DNA from: Sphingomonas sp. 32-66-10 | GTDB taxonomy: Bacteria; Pseudomonadota; Alphaproteobacteria; Sphingomonadales; Sphingomonadaceae | DNA: 64,000 nt | Assembly (NCBI GenBank): GCA_002280565.1 | Contig: NCEF01000008.1 | Span: forward strand, 1 to 64,000 | Reading direction: 5' to 3' | Shown here: positions 32,690 to 42,826 of the stretch, in pieces | Position numbering within the stretch: the stretch's first letter is position 1 | Layout: each line of letters begins with the position of its first letter | Made by a program: the position numbers and the translations under genes | The notes under the pieces: generated by a model | The model's database searches: none | The model's input: the letters and a program-made list of their open reading frames with translations, nothing else | Told to the model about the DNA's origin: nothing

Positions 32690-35170
32690 ATGGCGAGCGC
32701 TGTTGCGGACACCGGCTATGATACGGCGGCGATCGCGCGACGCTGGCTGACGGATTATCGCGCCGCGACCCCCGCGACCGACATGCTCTACGCCGCCGGG
32801 CTGGACGATCCGGCGTGGAATGCGGCGCTTGAGGAGCTGGCCGAGCGCGCGGGCGAGGATCTGACTTCAGCGCGCGAACGGGCGCAGCGCCATGCCGAGG
32901 ATATCGGCACCGGTTTTCGCATTCCCGGCGAGGGCGAGGAACGGCCCTGGCCACTCTCGCCGATCCCGCTGCTGATCGAAAAGGCCGAATGGCAGGGTAT
33001 CGTGGACGGCGTTGCGCAGCGCGCCGACCTGCTCGAGGCGATCCTCGCCGACAGCTATGGGCCGCAAAATCTGGTGCGCGGCGGCAGCCTGCCCGCGACC
33101 CTGCTGACCGGCAGCCCCTATTTCCTGCGCCCGATGATGGGGCTGGAGCCGCCTGGCGGCTGTCATCTCCACTTCGTCGCCTTCGATTTGTGCCGCGGGC
33201 CGTCGGGCGAATGGCGCGTGCTCGCCGATCACCTGCGTGCGCCCGCCGGGGCGGGCTATGCGCTGGAGAACCGGCTGGCGATCGCGCGGATGCTGGGCGG
33301 GTTGCAGGGGCGGCTCAATATCGAGCGGCACGCGCCTTTCTTCGCTGCGTTCCGCGAAGGCATCGCCGCACGGTGCAAGCGTGCCGATCCGCGCATCGGG
33401 CTGCTGACCCCCGGCCGGCTCAACCCCAGCTATGCTGAACAGGCGCATCTCGCGCGCTATCTCGGCTTCCTGCTGGTCGAGGGTGGCGATCTCGCGGTGC
33501 TCGACGACCGGGTGTATCTGCGTACCATCGCCGGGTTGAAGCGGATCGATGCGTTGTGGCGCCGCGTCGATCCGCGCATGATCGACCCGCTCGCGTTCGA
33601 TTCGCACTCGGCGATCGGCGTGCCTGGGCTCATCGATGCGATGGCGCAGGGCGAAGTGGTGATCGCCAATTCGCCCGGCGCGGGGATGCTGGAGGCACCC
33701 GCCTTCGCCGCGTTCCTGCCGCGCGTCTGTGCCCGGCTGACCGGTGAAAGCCTCAAGCTCGCCAATATCGCGACCTGGTGGTGCGGTCAGCCGCGCGAAT
33801 GCGCCGAAGTTGCCGGCGACCTCGACAATATGGTCATCGCCCCGGCGTTCGGCGTCGCGACCAATGCCCTCTCCGACGCCAAGCTCGGATCGGCGATGTC
33901 GCCCGAAACGCGCGCCGCCCTGATCGCCGATCTCGATCGCCGCCCACAGGATTATGTCGGGCAGGAAGTGGTGCGGCTGTCGACCATGCCGGTGGTCAGC
34001 AATGGTCGGCTGGAAGCACGCCCCTTCACCCTGCGCGTGTTCGCGGCGCGCGGCGCGGACGGCAGCTGGCACGTCATGCCCGGTGGCTTCGCGCAGATCG
34101 GCGACAAGCCCGACGCGCGCGCGGCGGTGATGGGGGAGGGCAATTGGTCCGCCGATGTCGTCATCCATGGTGGCGACCCGGTCGCCCCGGTCACCTTGCT
34201 CCAGCCGAGCGATTCCACCCAGCTGCGCCGCAACCCCGGCACCCTGCCCAGTCGCGTTGCCGACAATCTGTTCTGGCTCGGCCGCTACCTCGAGCGCGGC
34301 GAGGCGCGGCTGGGCGTGATCCGCGCATTGCTTGGCCATTCGATCAGCGCCGACAGCGGCGCTGCGCTCGCCGCCGACACGGTCGGGCGGCTGGTCGGGC
34401 TGGTGGTTCAGGCGGGCGCAGCGCCACAGCCCGACAATCTCGGTCGCGCTCAGCTGACCCGCTTTGCCGAGGCGGCGATGGACGCCACCGATGGCTGGTA
34501 CAGCGTGCGCGCGATCAACCGTCAGGCGCGCGCCATCGGCGCGGTCAGCCGCGACCGGCTGTCCGCCGACATGATCCGCCTGCTCGATGCGCCCTATCCG
34601 ACGCGCGGCAGCGCGCTCGACCGCGCCGGGTCGCTGCAGCGGCGCTATTCGGCGCTCGCCGGACTGTCGTCCGAACATATGGCCCGCACCGACGCGTGGC
34701 GTTTCCACGACCTTGGCCGCCGGGTCGAGCGCGCGGTGACAACCGTCTCCGCCCTGCTCGCGCTCGGCGATCCGCAAGCGACGAGCGACGATCTGTCGGC
34801 CCTGCTCGACCTCGCCGACAGTCAGATCAGCTATCGCCAGCGTTACCTGACCGGCATCGCGCGCGTGCCGGTGATCGACCTGATCGCGCTCGACCCCGGC
34901 AATCCACGCGGCATCGCGTTCCAGGTGGCGGCGATCGCCGCGCATCTCGAAGCGCTGCCACGCTTGTCCGATGACGGCATCGCCGAACCGCAACAGGCGC
35001 TTGCGCGCGAACTCGCCGCGATGGTCGCGACGGCACAGGCCGCCAGTTTCGGCCGCGATCAGCTGTTCGCGATCGACAACAAGCTCGCCGCGCTCTCCGA
35101 AGCGGTCGCCCGTCGCTATTTCCTCCACGGATCGGAACCGTTGCGCGCCGCCGGGCTTGTTGTCGGCTGA
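32690..35170 (+). CDS. Circularly permuted ATP-grasp/alpha-E fusion protein
   Basis: An 826-residue fusion. Residues about 60-470 are a circularly permuted type 2 ATP-grasp ligase (DUF404/407 type), seen in DSYGPQNLVRGGSLPATLL, LTPGRLNPSYAEQAHLARYLG and the VIANSPGAGMLE region. From about residue 515 (NPGTLPSRVADNLFWLGRYL) to the end is the all-helical alpha-E (DUF403) domain. Such pairs occur with transglutaminase-like genes and are thought to make or attach a small peptide, but the product is unknown. The next gene, a transglutaminase, overlaps its stop by one base. Confidence 0.88.
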   Translation: MASAVADTGYDTAAIARRWLTDYRAATPATDMLYAAGLDDPAWNAALEELAERAGEDLTSARERAQRHAEDIGTGFRIPGEGEERPWPLSPIPLLIEKAEWQGIVDGVAQRADLLEAILADSYGPQNLVRGGSLPATLLTGSPYFLRPMMGLEPPGGCHLHFVAFDLCRGPSGEWRVLADHLRAPAGAGYALENRLAIARMLGGLQGRLNIERHAPFFAAFREGIAARCKRADPRIGLLTPGRLNPSYAEQAHLARYLGFLLVEGGDLAVLDDRVYLRTIAGLKRIDALWRRVDPRMIDPLAFDSHSAIGVPGLIDAMAQGEVVIANSPGAGMLEAPAFAAFLPRVCARLTGESLKLANIATWWCGQPRECAEVAGDLDNMVIAPAFGVATNALSDAKLGSAMSPETRAALIADLDRRPQDYVGQEVVRLSTMPVVSNGRLEARPFTLRVFAARGADGSWHVMPGGFAQIGDKPDARAAVMGEGNWSADVVIHGGDPVAPVTLLQPSDSTQLRRNPGTLPSRVADNLFWLGRYLERGEARLGVIRALLGHSISADSGAALAADTVGRLVGLVVQAGAAPQPDNLGRAQLTRFAEAAMDATDGWYSVRAINRQARAIGAVSRDRLSADMIRLLDAPYPTRGSALDRAGSLQRRYSALAGLSSEHMARTDAWRFHDLGRRVERAVTTVSALLALGDPQATSDDLSALLDLADSQISYRQRYLTGIARVPVIDLIALDPGNPRGIAFQVAAIAAHLEALPRLSDDGIAEPQQALARELAAMVATAQAASFGRDQLFAIDNKLAALSEAVARRYFLHGSEPLRAAGLVVG

Positions 35171-36057
35171 TGCGCTACGCCATTCGCCACGTCACCCGGT
35201 TCGACTATGCCGAGCCGGTCGGCTTCGCCCGCTGCAACTTGCGGCTGAAACCGATCCACTGGTCGGGCCAGGAACTGCACGATTACAGCCTGACGATCCT
35301 GCCCGGCGGCGACACCGCGCCCGCGCGCGCCGAGGCGGGCCTCGCCAATGTCGTGCGGCTGGTGGTGACAGAGGCGGTGCGCAGCCTGACGATCGAAAGC
35401 AGCTGCACGATCACCGTCGACCGCCCGGTGCCGATGCCCCGCTCCGACGATCCCACGCTGGCGCAGGTCGCGGCGGAGGCGCGCGCCAGCCGCGATGCGG
35501 GCCCGGCCAGCCCGGCATCCTATCTCTTTCCCTCGCCACTGATCCCGCTCGACCGCGACATTGCGGCGTGGTGTGCGCAGGAACTGGATCCCGGGCGCGG
35601 CGCGCTCGAAGCCGCCATCGCGCTCGCCTGTCGCATCCAGAATGAGTTCGCCTTCGATCCCACCGCGACGCTGGTCGACACCCCCCCGCGTGAGGCGTTT
35701 CTCAAGCGCGGCGGCGTGTGTCAGGACTTTGCCCAGATCATGATCTCCGGCCTGCGCGCCGCCGGCCTGCCGGCGGCCTATGCCTCGGGCTATCTGCGCA
35801 CGCTCCCCCCGCCCGGCCAGCCGCGCCTGGTCGGGGCCGACGCCACCCATGCCTGGGTATTGCTGTGGTGCGGGCATGCGCGCGGCTGGGTCGGGGTCGA
35901 TCCGACCAACGGCATCTGGATGGCGAGCGACCATGTCATCATCGCGATCGGCCGCGACTATACCGACATCGCCCCGATCGACGGCATCGTGCTGGGATCG
36001 GGCGCGCAGGATATGACGGTTTCGGTGGACGTCGAGCCGCTCGATCAGCCCGCCTGA
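35170..36057 (+). CDS. Transglutaminase-family protein
   Basis: A 295-residue protein with an N-terminal beta domain (YAIRHVTRFDYAEPVGFARC) and a transglutaminase-like core. The triad is Cys184 in RGGVCQDFA, His in ATHAWVLLW and Asp in GVDPTNG. It starts at ATG 35170 overlapping the previous stop as TGATG. With the ATP-grasp/alpha-E partner it forms a conserved two-gene unit in which this enzyme is probably a peptidase or amide-exchange enzyme acting on the ligase product. The Anbu proteasome-like protease often seen with them is not here. Confidence 0.88.
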   Translation: MRYAIRHVTRFDYAEPVGFARCNLRLKPIHWSGQELHDYSLTILPGGDTAPARAEAGLANVVRLVVTEAVRSLTIESSCTITVDRPVPMPRSDDPTLAQVAAEARASRDAGPASPASYLFPSPLIPLDRDIAAWCAQELDPGRGALEAAIALACRIQNEFAFDPTATLVDTPPREAFLKRGGVCQDFAQIMISGLRAAGLPAAYASGYLRTLPPPGQPRLVGADATHAWVLLWCGHARGWVGVDPTNGIWMASDHVIIAIGRDYTDIAPIDGIVLGSGAQDMTVSVDVEPLDQPA

Positions 36058-36127
36058 CTTGCAACATCGCCCGCGCGCGCCGATGTAGCGGGCTAACACG
36101 CCGAACGATAGCCAACAGGGAAACAAC

Positions 36128-37072
36128 GTGGCCGATCCGTATTCGACATTGGGAATCTCGCGCGGGGCCAGCGAGGATGAGGTGAAAAAGGCGTATCGCA
36201 AGCTCGCGAAAGAGCTGCATCCCGACCGCAACCGCGACAACCCGAAGGCGGCGGAGAAGTTCGGCACGGTGACGCAGGCCTATGACCTGCTGATGGACAA
36301 GGACAAGCGCGCGCGCTTCGACCGGGGTGAGATCGACGGCGACGGCAACCCGACTTCGCCGTTCGGCGCCGGGTTCGGCGGCGCGCGTGGCGGACCGCAG
36401 GGCGGGTTCCGTCCGGGTGGCGCGCAGTTCGATTTCGGCGGAGGTGGCGGCGACCCGGGGTTCGAGGATATCCTTGAGGGGCTGTTCGGCGGCCGCGCCG
36501 GGGCGGGACAGCCGGGCGGCTTCTCCAGCGGCTTCGGCCGCCGCCCGCCGCCCGCGAAAGGTGCCAATGTCGCCTATCGCCTGCGCGTCCCGTTCGAGGA
36601 TGCCGCCGCGCTCAAGCCGCAGCGGATCCAGCTGCGCGACGGGTCGACCATCGACCTCAAACTGCCCAAGGGCGTCGAAACCGGCACCCAGATGCGACTG
36701 GCGGGGAAGGGCGATGCCGGGCCCGGCGGCAATGGCGACGCGATCGTGACGATCGAGGTCGAGCCGCACCGCTTCTTCACCCGCGACGGCGACCATATCC
36801 GCCTCGACTTGCCCGTAACGCTCAAGGAAGCGGTCGCGGGCGCGGCGGTGCGCGTACCGACGCCCGAAGGGGCGGTGAACCTCAAGGTTCCGGCCGGGTC
36901 CAGTTCGGGCAAGACATTGCGCCTCAAGGATCGCGGCTTTCACGGCAAGACGGCGCGGGGCGACCTGCTCGTCACCTTGATGATCGAAATTCCCGGGGCC
37001 GACCCCAAGCTCGCCGAGTTCGTCGCCGACTGGACCGACCAGGGGAACCCGCGCGCCCGGCTGGGCGTCTGA
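36128..37072 (+). CDS. CbpA-type DnaJ co-chaperone
   Basis: A 314-residue J-protein without the zinc-finger domain. The J-domain is residues 1-70 (YSTLGISRGASEDEVKKAYR, with HPD in LHPDRNRDN), followed by a Gly/Phe-rich linker (75-150) and a two-part C-terminal client-binding domain (MRLAGKGDAGPGGNGD, LRLKDRGFHG). It activates DnaK. GTG 36128 has AGGGAA upstream. The YihY gene follows 9 bp after its stop. Confidence 0.92.
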   Translation: MADPYSTLGISRGASEDEVKKAYRKLAKELHPDRNRDNPKAAEKFGTVTQAYDLLMDKDKRARFDRGEIDGDGNPTSPFGAGFGGARGGPQGGFRPGGAQFDFGGGGGDPGFEDILEGLFGGRAGAGQPGGFSSGFGRRPPPAKGANVAYRLRVPFEDAAALKPQRIQLRDGSTIDLKLPKGVETGTQMRLAGKGDAGPGGNGDAIVTIEVEPHRFFTRDGDHIRLDLPVTLKEAVAGAAVRVPTPEGAVNLKVPAGSSSGKTLRLKDRGFHGKTARGDLLVTLMIEIPGADPKLAEFVADWTDQGNPRARLGV

Positions 37073-37081
37073 ACGGATAAC

Positions 37082-38019
37082 GTGACCGATCCCGTCTCTC
37101 CTGAATCGCCTGAGGCGCGCAGGCACGGCTTCCACAAAAGGCTGTCCGATCTGGGCGTCACCGAACGCATGATCGAGGTGACCAAGCGGGTGGTTGTCGG
37201 CGCGTTCAACGACGGCTTCACCCATGCCGGCAATCTCGCCTATCTCAGCCTCGTCACGCTGTTTCCCTTCTTCATCGTCGCGGCGGCGATCGCGCGGCTC
37301 GTCGGGCGGACCGGGGACGGGCTTGCGGCAGTCGGCGCATTCCTGCGCACCGTGCCGCCTGAAGTCGCCGACCTGCTGCGCCCGGCAATCATCGAGGTGC
37401 TGGAGGGGCGTTCGGGCTCGTTGCTCTGGCTCGGCGCGCTGGTCGGGCTGTGGACGACGTCGGGGTTCATCGAAACGATCCGCTCGATCCTGCGTCAGGC
37501 CTATGGCATCCCGTCGGTCACGCCCTTCTGGCGGCTGAAGCTGGCAGCCATCGGCATGGTGATCGCCTCGGTCATCCTGGCGATGATGGCATTCAGCTTC
37601 CAGGTCATCCTGCTCGCCGCGGAACAGTTCATCTGGCGCTTCATTCCGGTCGCGGCGAGCACGGCGCAAATCCTGTCGATCTCGCGGATCGCCCCGGCGC
37701 TGGCGCTGTTCGCTGCAATGTATATCCTGTTCTACACGCTGACCCCGTCGCGCTACCGCAAGTCGGACTGTCCCAAATGGCCCGGGCCTGCCTTCGTCAC
37801 CGCGTGGTGGATGGGCTGCACCGCTGCGCTGCCCGCTGTGATCGGCACGTTCGGCGGCTATGGCCTGACCTATGGCAGCCTCGCTGGCGTGATGGTCGCG
37901 CTCATCTTCTTCTTTCTCATTGGCTTTGGCGTCGTTATCGGCGCCGAGCTCAACGCCGCACTGGCAGAAACGCCCGATAACGGGTTAGAGAAGCCGCTAG
38001 AGGGACCGGAGGGTAAGAC

Positions 38020-38023
<4 letters not shown>
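37082..38023 (+). CDS. YihY/BrkB-family inner-membrane protein
   Basis: A 313-residue polytopic membrane protein of the YihY (formerly BrkB or RNase BN) family. NDGFTHAGNLAYLSLVTLFPFFIVAAA near residue 40 is the family N-terminus, YTLTPSRY and YGLTYGSLAGVMVALIFFFLIGFGVVIGAELNA are the conserved final segments. About six helices are visible. The function is not established. It overlaps fabI as GTGA, so the two were translationally coupled. Confidence 0.9.
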
Positions 38024-38861
<838 letters not shown>

Positions 38862-38892
38862 TCGAAAGAGCCGCTGGGTAGAGGAAGCGAGC

Positions 38893-39135
38893 ATGCCCGT
38901 GATATTCCGTGACGGGGGCTATCGCTTTTTCTTCTATGCGCATGAGGGCTATCCGCGCGAACCCGTTCACGTTCATGTGGCGCGCGCGGGAGCTGATGCG
39001 AAGCTATGGCTATATCCCGAAGTCAGAGTCGCCTATAATCGCAAGATGAATCCGCGCGAGTTGCGTGAGATTGAGGAGGTCGTCGAGCGGCGGCGTCAGG
39101 AAATAGAAGATGCATGGAACGCCTTTTTCGCCTGA
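38893..39135 (+). CDS. DUF4160 protein
   Basis: An 80-residue protein of the DUF4160 family: VIFRDGGYRFFFYAHEGYPREPVHVHVAR with the conserved His-x-His, a short beta segment and a C-terminal helix that is Arg/Glu-rich. GAGGAAG precedes ATG 38893. It overlaps the DUF2442 gene by 26 bp. These two families are very often paired and behave like a type II toxin-antitoxin-style module, but a biochemical activity is not established. Confidence 0.87.
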   Translation: MPVIFRDGGYRFFFYAHEGYPREPVHVHVARAGADAKLWLYPEVRVAYNRKMNPRELREIEEVVERRRQEIEDAWNAFFA

Positions 39136-39370
39136 ACCCACACACGTCGAGTTCGACGAAGACTCGATGTGGGTGACGCTGGAAGATGGGCGCACGATCG
39201 GGGTGCCGTTGGCGTGGTTTCCGCGCTTGTTGAAAGGCAGCGCGGAAGCGCGGCAGGATTTCTTCCTTTCGCCGAGCGGAATTCATTGGGACACGTTGGA
39301 CGAAGACATCGCGATTGCCGGTTTGCTGGCCGATCGCATGGAAGTTCCGCCCCCCGCTCGCGCTGCTTGA
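39110..39370 (+). CDS. DUF2442 protein
   Basis: An 86-residue DUF2442 protein: MWVTLEDGRTIGVPLAWFPRLL is the family core, followed by the SGIHWDTLDEDIAIAGLLAD segment. It starts within the end of the DUF4160 gene (26-bp overlap), so the pair is translationally coupled. DUF2442 proteins are probable DNA-binding or antitoxin-like partners of DUF4160 proteins, by association only. An acetyltransferase gene follows 10 bp later. Confidence 0.87.
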   Translation: MHGTPFSPEPTHVEFDEDSMWVTLEDGRTIGVPLAWFPRLLKGSAEARQDFFLSPSGIHWDTLDEDIAIAGLLADRMEVPPPARAA

Positions 39371-39380
39371 TAATCTGCCG

Positions 39381-39914
39381 ATGACTATCACCATCCGCCC
39401 CGCGACCGGCGGTGACGTCGCCGCAATCGACGCCCTGCTCCGGCGCAGTTTTCCGGCGGCGGATGAGGCGAACCTCGTTCGCCAGCTGTGCATCGATGGC
39501 GACATGGTGCTGACCCTCGTCGCGGATGACGAGGAAACCGGCGCGTTGGCGGGCATGGTCGCGTTCAGCCGCATGGCGGTGGCCGTCAACGACGTGGCGC
39601 TCGCCGCCGTCGCGCTCGCGCCGGTCGCGGTCGAGACGGCGTATCGTCAGCAGGGGGTGGCCGAAGCGCTGATCGCCGCTGGCCACCAGCATCTTGGCGA
39701 CGCGGGCTATCTGCTCAGCTTCGTGCTCGGGGATCCGGCTTATTATGGCCGCTTCGGCTATGCCGCCGATCTCGCGCGCGGGTTCGACTCGCCCTATGCC
39801 GGGGGGTATCTGATGGCGCTGGCACTGCAGGACGGGAAGGTCCCGTGCGGCGTGCGCGGCGTCGCGGCCCATGCCGGTGCATTCGCGGCGTTGGGGGAGC
39901 AGGCGGAGGCATAG
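39381..39914 (+). CDS. GNAT-family N-acetyltransferase
   Basis: A 177-residue GNAT protein of the YhbS-like group: [22 protein letters not shown] at the N-terminus, [20 protein letters not shown] as the acetyl-CoA loop, and [18 protein letters not shown] near residue 120, which is typical of this subgroup. ATG 39381 follows the DUF2442 gene by 10 bp and is probably in the same transcript. Substrate unknown. Confidence 0.86.
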   Translation: MTITIRPATGGDVAAIDALLRRSFPAADEANLVRQLCIDGDMVLTLVADDEETGALAGMVAFSRMAVAVNDVALAAVALAPVAVETAYRQQGVAEALIAAGHQHLGDAGYLLSFVLGDPAYYGRFGYAADLARGFDSPYAGGYLMALALQDGKVPCGVRGVAAHAGAFAALGEQAEA

Positions 39915-39981
39915 CGGGCGTTGCCCGGCCCAGCGCCCTTCTTGCTTCCAAATCGGCGGCGTTTGGGCAAGGGATGACGCC

Positions 39982-41049
39982 ATGAGCTTCAACACCTTCG
40001 GCCGCGTGCTGCGCTTCACCACCTTTGGCGAAAGCCATGGCCCCGCAATCGGAGCAGTCGTCGATGGCTGCCCGCCGCGCCTCGACCTCAGCGAAGCCGA
40101 TATCCAGCCGTTTCTCGACAAGCGCCGCCCCGGCCAGTCGCGCTTCACCACCCAGCGGCAGGAACCGGATCAGGTCCGCATCCTGTCCGGCGTGTTCGAG
40201 GGGCGCACCACCGGCACGCCGATCGGCCTGCTGATCGACAATGTCGACCAGCGCTCAAAGGATTATTCGGAGGTCGCCAGCGCCTATCGCCCCGGCCATG
40301 CCGACTATGCCTATGACGCCAAATATGGCTTTCGCGACTATCGCGGCGGCGGGCGCTCCTCGGCGCGCGAGACGGCGATGCGCGTCGCGGCGGGGGCGGT
40401 CGCGCGCAAGGTGATTCCGGAGGTGACGATCACCGCCTGGGTCGAGGCGATCGGTGGTGACGCCATCGACTATGCGAAGTTCGACGCGGCGCAGATCGGC
40501 AACAACCCGTTCTTCTGCCCCGATCCCGACGCGGCGGCGCGCTGGGAGGCGCTGGTGGACGATGCGCGCAAGGCGGGCTCGTCGCTCGGCGCGGTGATCG
40601 CGTGCGAAGCGACCGGCGTTCCCGCAGGCTGGGGCGCGCCGCTCTATGCCAAGCTCGACAGCGAACTGGCCGCTGCGATGATGAGCATCAATGCGGTCAA
40701 GGGCGTCGAGATCGGCGATGGCTTCGCTGCGGCGGCGCTGTCGGGTGAGGCCAATGCCGACGCCATGCGGCCGGGCGCGAACGGCCCCGAATTCCTCGCC
40801 AATCACGCCGGCGGCATCGCGGGCGGCATCTCGACCGGTCAGCCGGTGCGCGTGCGCGTCGCGTTCAAGCCGACCAGCTCGATCCTCACGCCCGTAGAAA
40901 CCATCAACCGCGACGGCGCGGCGACCGAAATCCGCACCAAGGGGCGCCACGACCCCTGCGTCGGCATTCGCGGCGTACCGGTGGTCGAGGCGATGATGGC
41001 GCTGGTCCTCGCCGACCAGAAGCTGCTCCACCGCGCGCAGTGCGGCTGA
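39982..41049 (+). CDS. aroC: Chorismate synthase
   Basis: A 355-residue FMN-dependent enzyme that turns EPSP into chorismate, the last common step to aromatic amino acids. Motifs: [21 protein letters not shown] at the start, RYRGGGR-like [20 protein letters not shown] near residue 120, [16 protein letters not shown] near 280 and [17 protein letters not shown] near the end. It is complete and alone, with ordinary codon use. Confidence 0.97.
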   Translation: MSFNTFGRVLRFTTFGESHGPAIGAVVDGCPPRLDLSEADIQPFLDKRRPGQSRFTTQRQEPDQVRILSGVFEGRTTGTPIGLLIDNVDQRSKDYSEVASAYRPGHADYAYDAKYGFRDYRGGGRSSARETAMRVAAGAVARKVIPEVTITAWVEAIGGDAIDYAKFDAAQIGNNPFFCPDPDAAARWEALVDDARKAGSSLGAVIACEATGVPAGWGAPLYAKLDSELAAAMMSINAVKGVEIGDGFAAAALSGEANADAMRPGANGPEFLANHAGGIAGGISTGQPVRVRVAFKPTSSILTPVETINRDGAATEIRTKGRHDPCVGIRGVPVVEAMMALVLADQKLLHRAQCG

Positions 41050-41178
41050 ACGCTTTGCCTGACGCGCGCTACGGCTGACGGCCAAAGCGAGCGCGCGGAG
41101 GGACGGGGCGAGGAACCGGATTGCGACCGGGGTGCATTGGCGCTCGTTCAACTCGCGCCGTGTAACCAGGAGTATCCC

Positions 41179-41424
41179 ATGCGCCACAAGACGCTGTTCA
41201 GCCTCATCGCCCTGTGCGGATCGTCCGCTGCGCTCGCCGCAATCGGCACGCCGCAGATCGAACCGCCGCTCCAGAACGACATGACCAACCAGGTCGCGCC
41301 CGACGACACCACCGCGCCCGACACGCTGTCGAACGCGACCGATGTCGAGCCGAGCGCGCAGCCGGCCGATCCGACGCAGGATGGGACCGAGACGATGCCG
41401 GAGCCCAATTCGACCTACTACTGA
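41179..41424 (+). CDS. Small secreted acidic protein
   Basis: An 81-residue exported protein. The signal peptide is KTLFSLIALCGSSAALAAIG; the mature part is a flexible Asp/Thr/Pro/Glu-rich chain with no fold evident. CCAGGAG precedes ATG 41179. A hairpin terminator follows 11 bp after the stop. Function unknown. Confidence 0.65.
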   Translation: MRHKTLFSLIALCGSSAALAAIGTPQIEPPLQNDMTNQVAPDDTTAPDTLSNATDVEPSAQPADPTQDGTETMPEPNSTYY

Positions 41425-41435
41425 AGCCCTTCGTC

Positions 41436-41461
41436 CCCGGACGCGGTCCACCGCGTCCGGG
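41436..41461. terminator. Bidirectional hairpin terminator
   Basis: CCCGGACGCGG-TCCA-CCGCGTCCGGG is a perfect 11-bp stem with a 4-base loop, followed by TTAATTT on the plus strand. It lies between the convergent ends of the small secreted protein gene and purA, so it can serve both. Confidence 0.7.
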
Positions 41462-41467
41462 TTAATT

Positions 41468-42757
41468 TCAGTCCGCGAACGGATCGCGGACCAGAATCGT
41501 GTCCTCACGCTCCGGGCTGGTCGAAACCAGCGCGACCGGGCAGCCGATCAGCTCTTCGATCCGCCGGATATACTTGATCGCCTGCGCCGGCAGCTGCGCC
41601 CAGCTGCGCGCGCCCGCGGTCGACTCGCTCCAGCCCTCGATCTTCTCATAGACCGCGACGGCGCGCGCCTGATCCTGCGGGCTGGGGGGCAGATAGTCGT
41701 AATGCTTGTCGCCGACGGTATAGCCGGTGCAGATTTTCAGCGTCTCCATCCCGTCGAGAATGTCGAGCTTGGTCAGCGCAATGCCGGTGACGCCGCTCAG
41801 CGCGACCGACTGGCGCACCAGCACCGCGTCGAACCAGCCACAGCGGCGCTTGCGGCCCGTGACCACACCGAATTCGCGCCCGCGCGTGCCGAGCAGCTCG
41901 CCGATCTCGTTATCCTGCTCGCTCGGGAACGGCCCGGAGCCGACGCGGGTCGTGTACGCCTTGACGATCCCCAGCACGAAGCCGACCGACCCCGGGCCAA
42001 GGCCAGAGCCCGACGCCGCCGCGCCGCTCACCGTGTTGGACGAGGTCACGAACGGGTAGGTGCCATGGTCGATGTCGAGCAACGCGCCCTGTGCGCCCTC
42101 GAACAGGATGCGCTTGCCTGCTTCCTTGGCGCCCTTGAGGGTCAGCCACACCGGCGCGGCATAGGGCAGCACCGACGGCGCAATCTCGCGCAGTTCTTCA
42201 AGCAGGCGATTGCGATCGATCGGCGGCTGGCCGAACCCGGCACGCAGTGCGTCATGATGCGCGCAAAGGCGATCGAGCTGCGGCCCCAGATCGTCGAGAT
42301 GCGCAAGGTCGCACACCCGGATCGCGCGACGGCCGACCTTGTCCTCGTACGCCGGGCCGATGCCGCGGCGCGTGGTGCCGATCTTGCCCGAACCGCTCGC
42401 ATCCTCGCGCAGCGCGTCGAGGTCGCGGTGGAAGGGGAGGATCAGCGGCGCGGTCTCGGCGACCTGCAGCGTCTCGGGCGTAATCTCGACGCCCTGCGCG
42501 CGCAGCTTCTCGATCTCGTCGCGGAAATGCCAGGGGTCGAACACCACGCCATTGCCGATCAGCGACAGTGTCCCGCGCACCAGTCCGGAAGGGAGCAGCG
42601 ACAGCTTGTACACCTTGTCGCCCACAACCAGCGTGTGGCCCGCGTTGTGCCCGCCCTGAAAGCGGACCACCAGATCGGCGCGGCTGGCGAGCCAGTCGAC
42701 GATCTTGCCCTTGCCCTCATCGCCCCATTGGGCGCCGATCACCGCGACGTTCGCCAA
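41468..42757 (-). CDS. purA: Adenylosuccinate synthetase
   Basis: A 429-residue GTP-dependent enzyme that makes adenylosuccinate from IMP and aspartate. [14 protein letters not shown] (Asp13) and [10 protein letters not shown] (His41) are the catalytic motifs, [15 protein letters not shown] the IMP site, and the TKLD guanine motif is at ALTKLDIL. It is complete; the large kinase gene starts to read away from the other side. Confidence 0.97.
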   Translation of the reverse strand: MANVAVIGAQWGDEGKGKIVDWLASRADLVVRFQGGHNAGHTLVVGDKVYKLSLLPSGLVRGTLSLIGNGVVFDPWHFRDEIEKLRAQGVEITPETLQVAETAPLILPFHRDLDALREDASGSGKIGTTRRGIGPAYEDKVGRRAIRVCDLAHLDDLGPQLDRLCAHHDALRAGFGQPPIDRNRLLEELREIAPSVLPYAAPVWLTLKGAKEAGKRILFEGAQGALLDIDHGTYPFVTSSNTVSGAAASGSGLGPGSVGFVLGIVKAYTTRVGSGPFPSEQDNEIGELLGTRGREFGVVTGRKRRCGWFDAVLVRQSVALSGVTGIALTKLDILDGMETLKICTGYTVGDKHYDYLPPSPQDQARAVAVYEKIEGWSESTAGARSWAQLPAQAIKYIRRIEELIGCPVALVSTSPEREDTILVRDPFAD

Positions 42758-42826
42758 ATTCCCGATCCTTTCCGGTATGCGCGGCTCCCCTAGAGCGCGC
42801 GCGCCGCTACGTCCAGCATCGCGCGG

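Noticed and set aside
29919..32954. A 1011-codon open frame antisense to ligD
   Set aside because: It is a shadow of high third-position G+C on the other strand, with Arg/Ala/Gly-rich composition and no domain, and ligD is certain.
32867..35128. A 753-codon open frame antisense to the ATP-grasp/alpha-E gene
   Set aside because: Composition is typical of an antisense shadow, and the sense protein has recognised domains.
41101..41150. GGAAC and CGTT before the small secreted protein gene, considered as an EcfG promoter
   Set aside because: The spacing is 28 bp instead of 16-17 bp.
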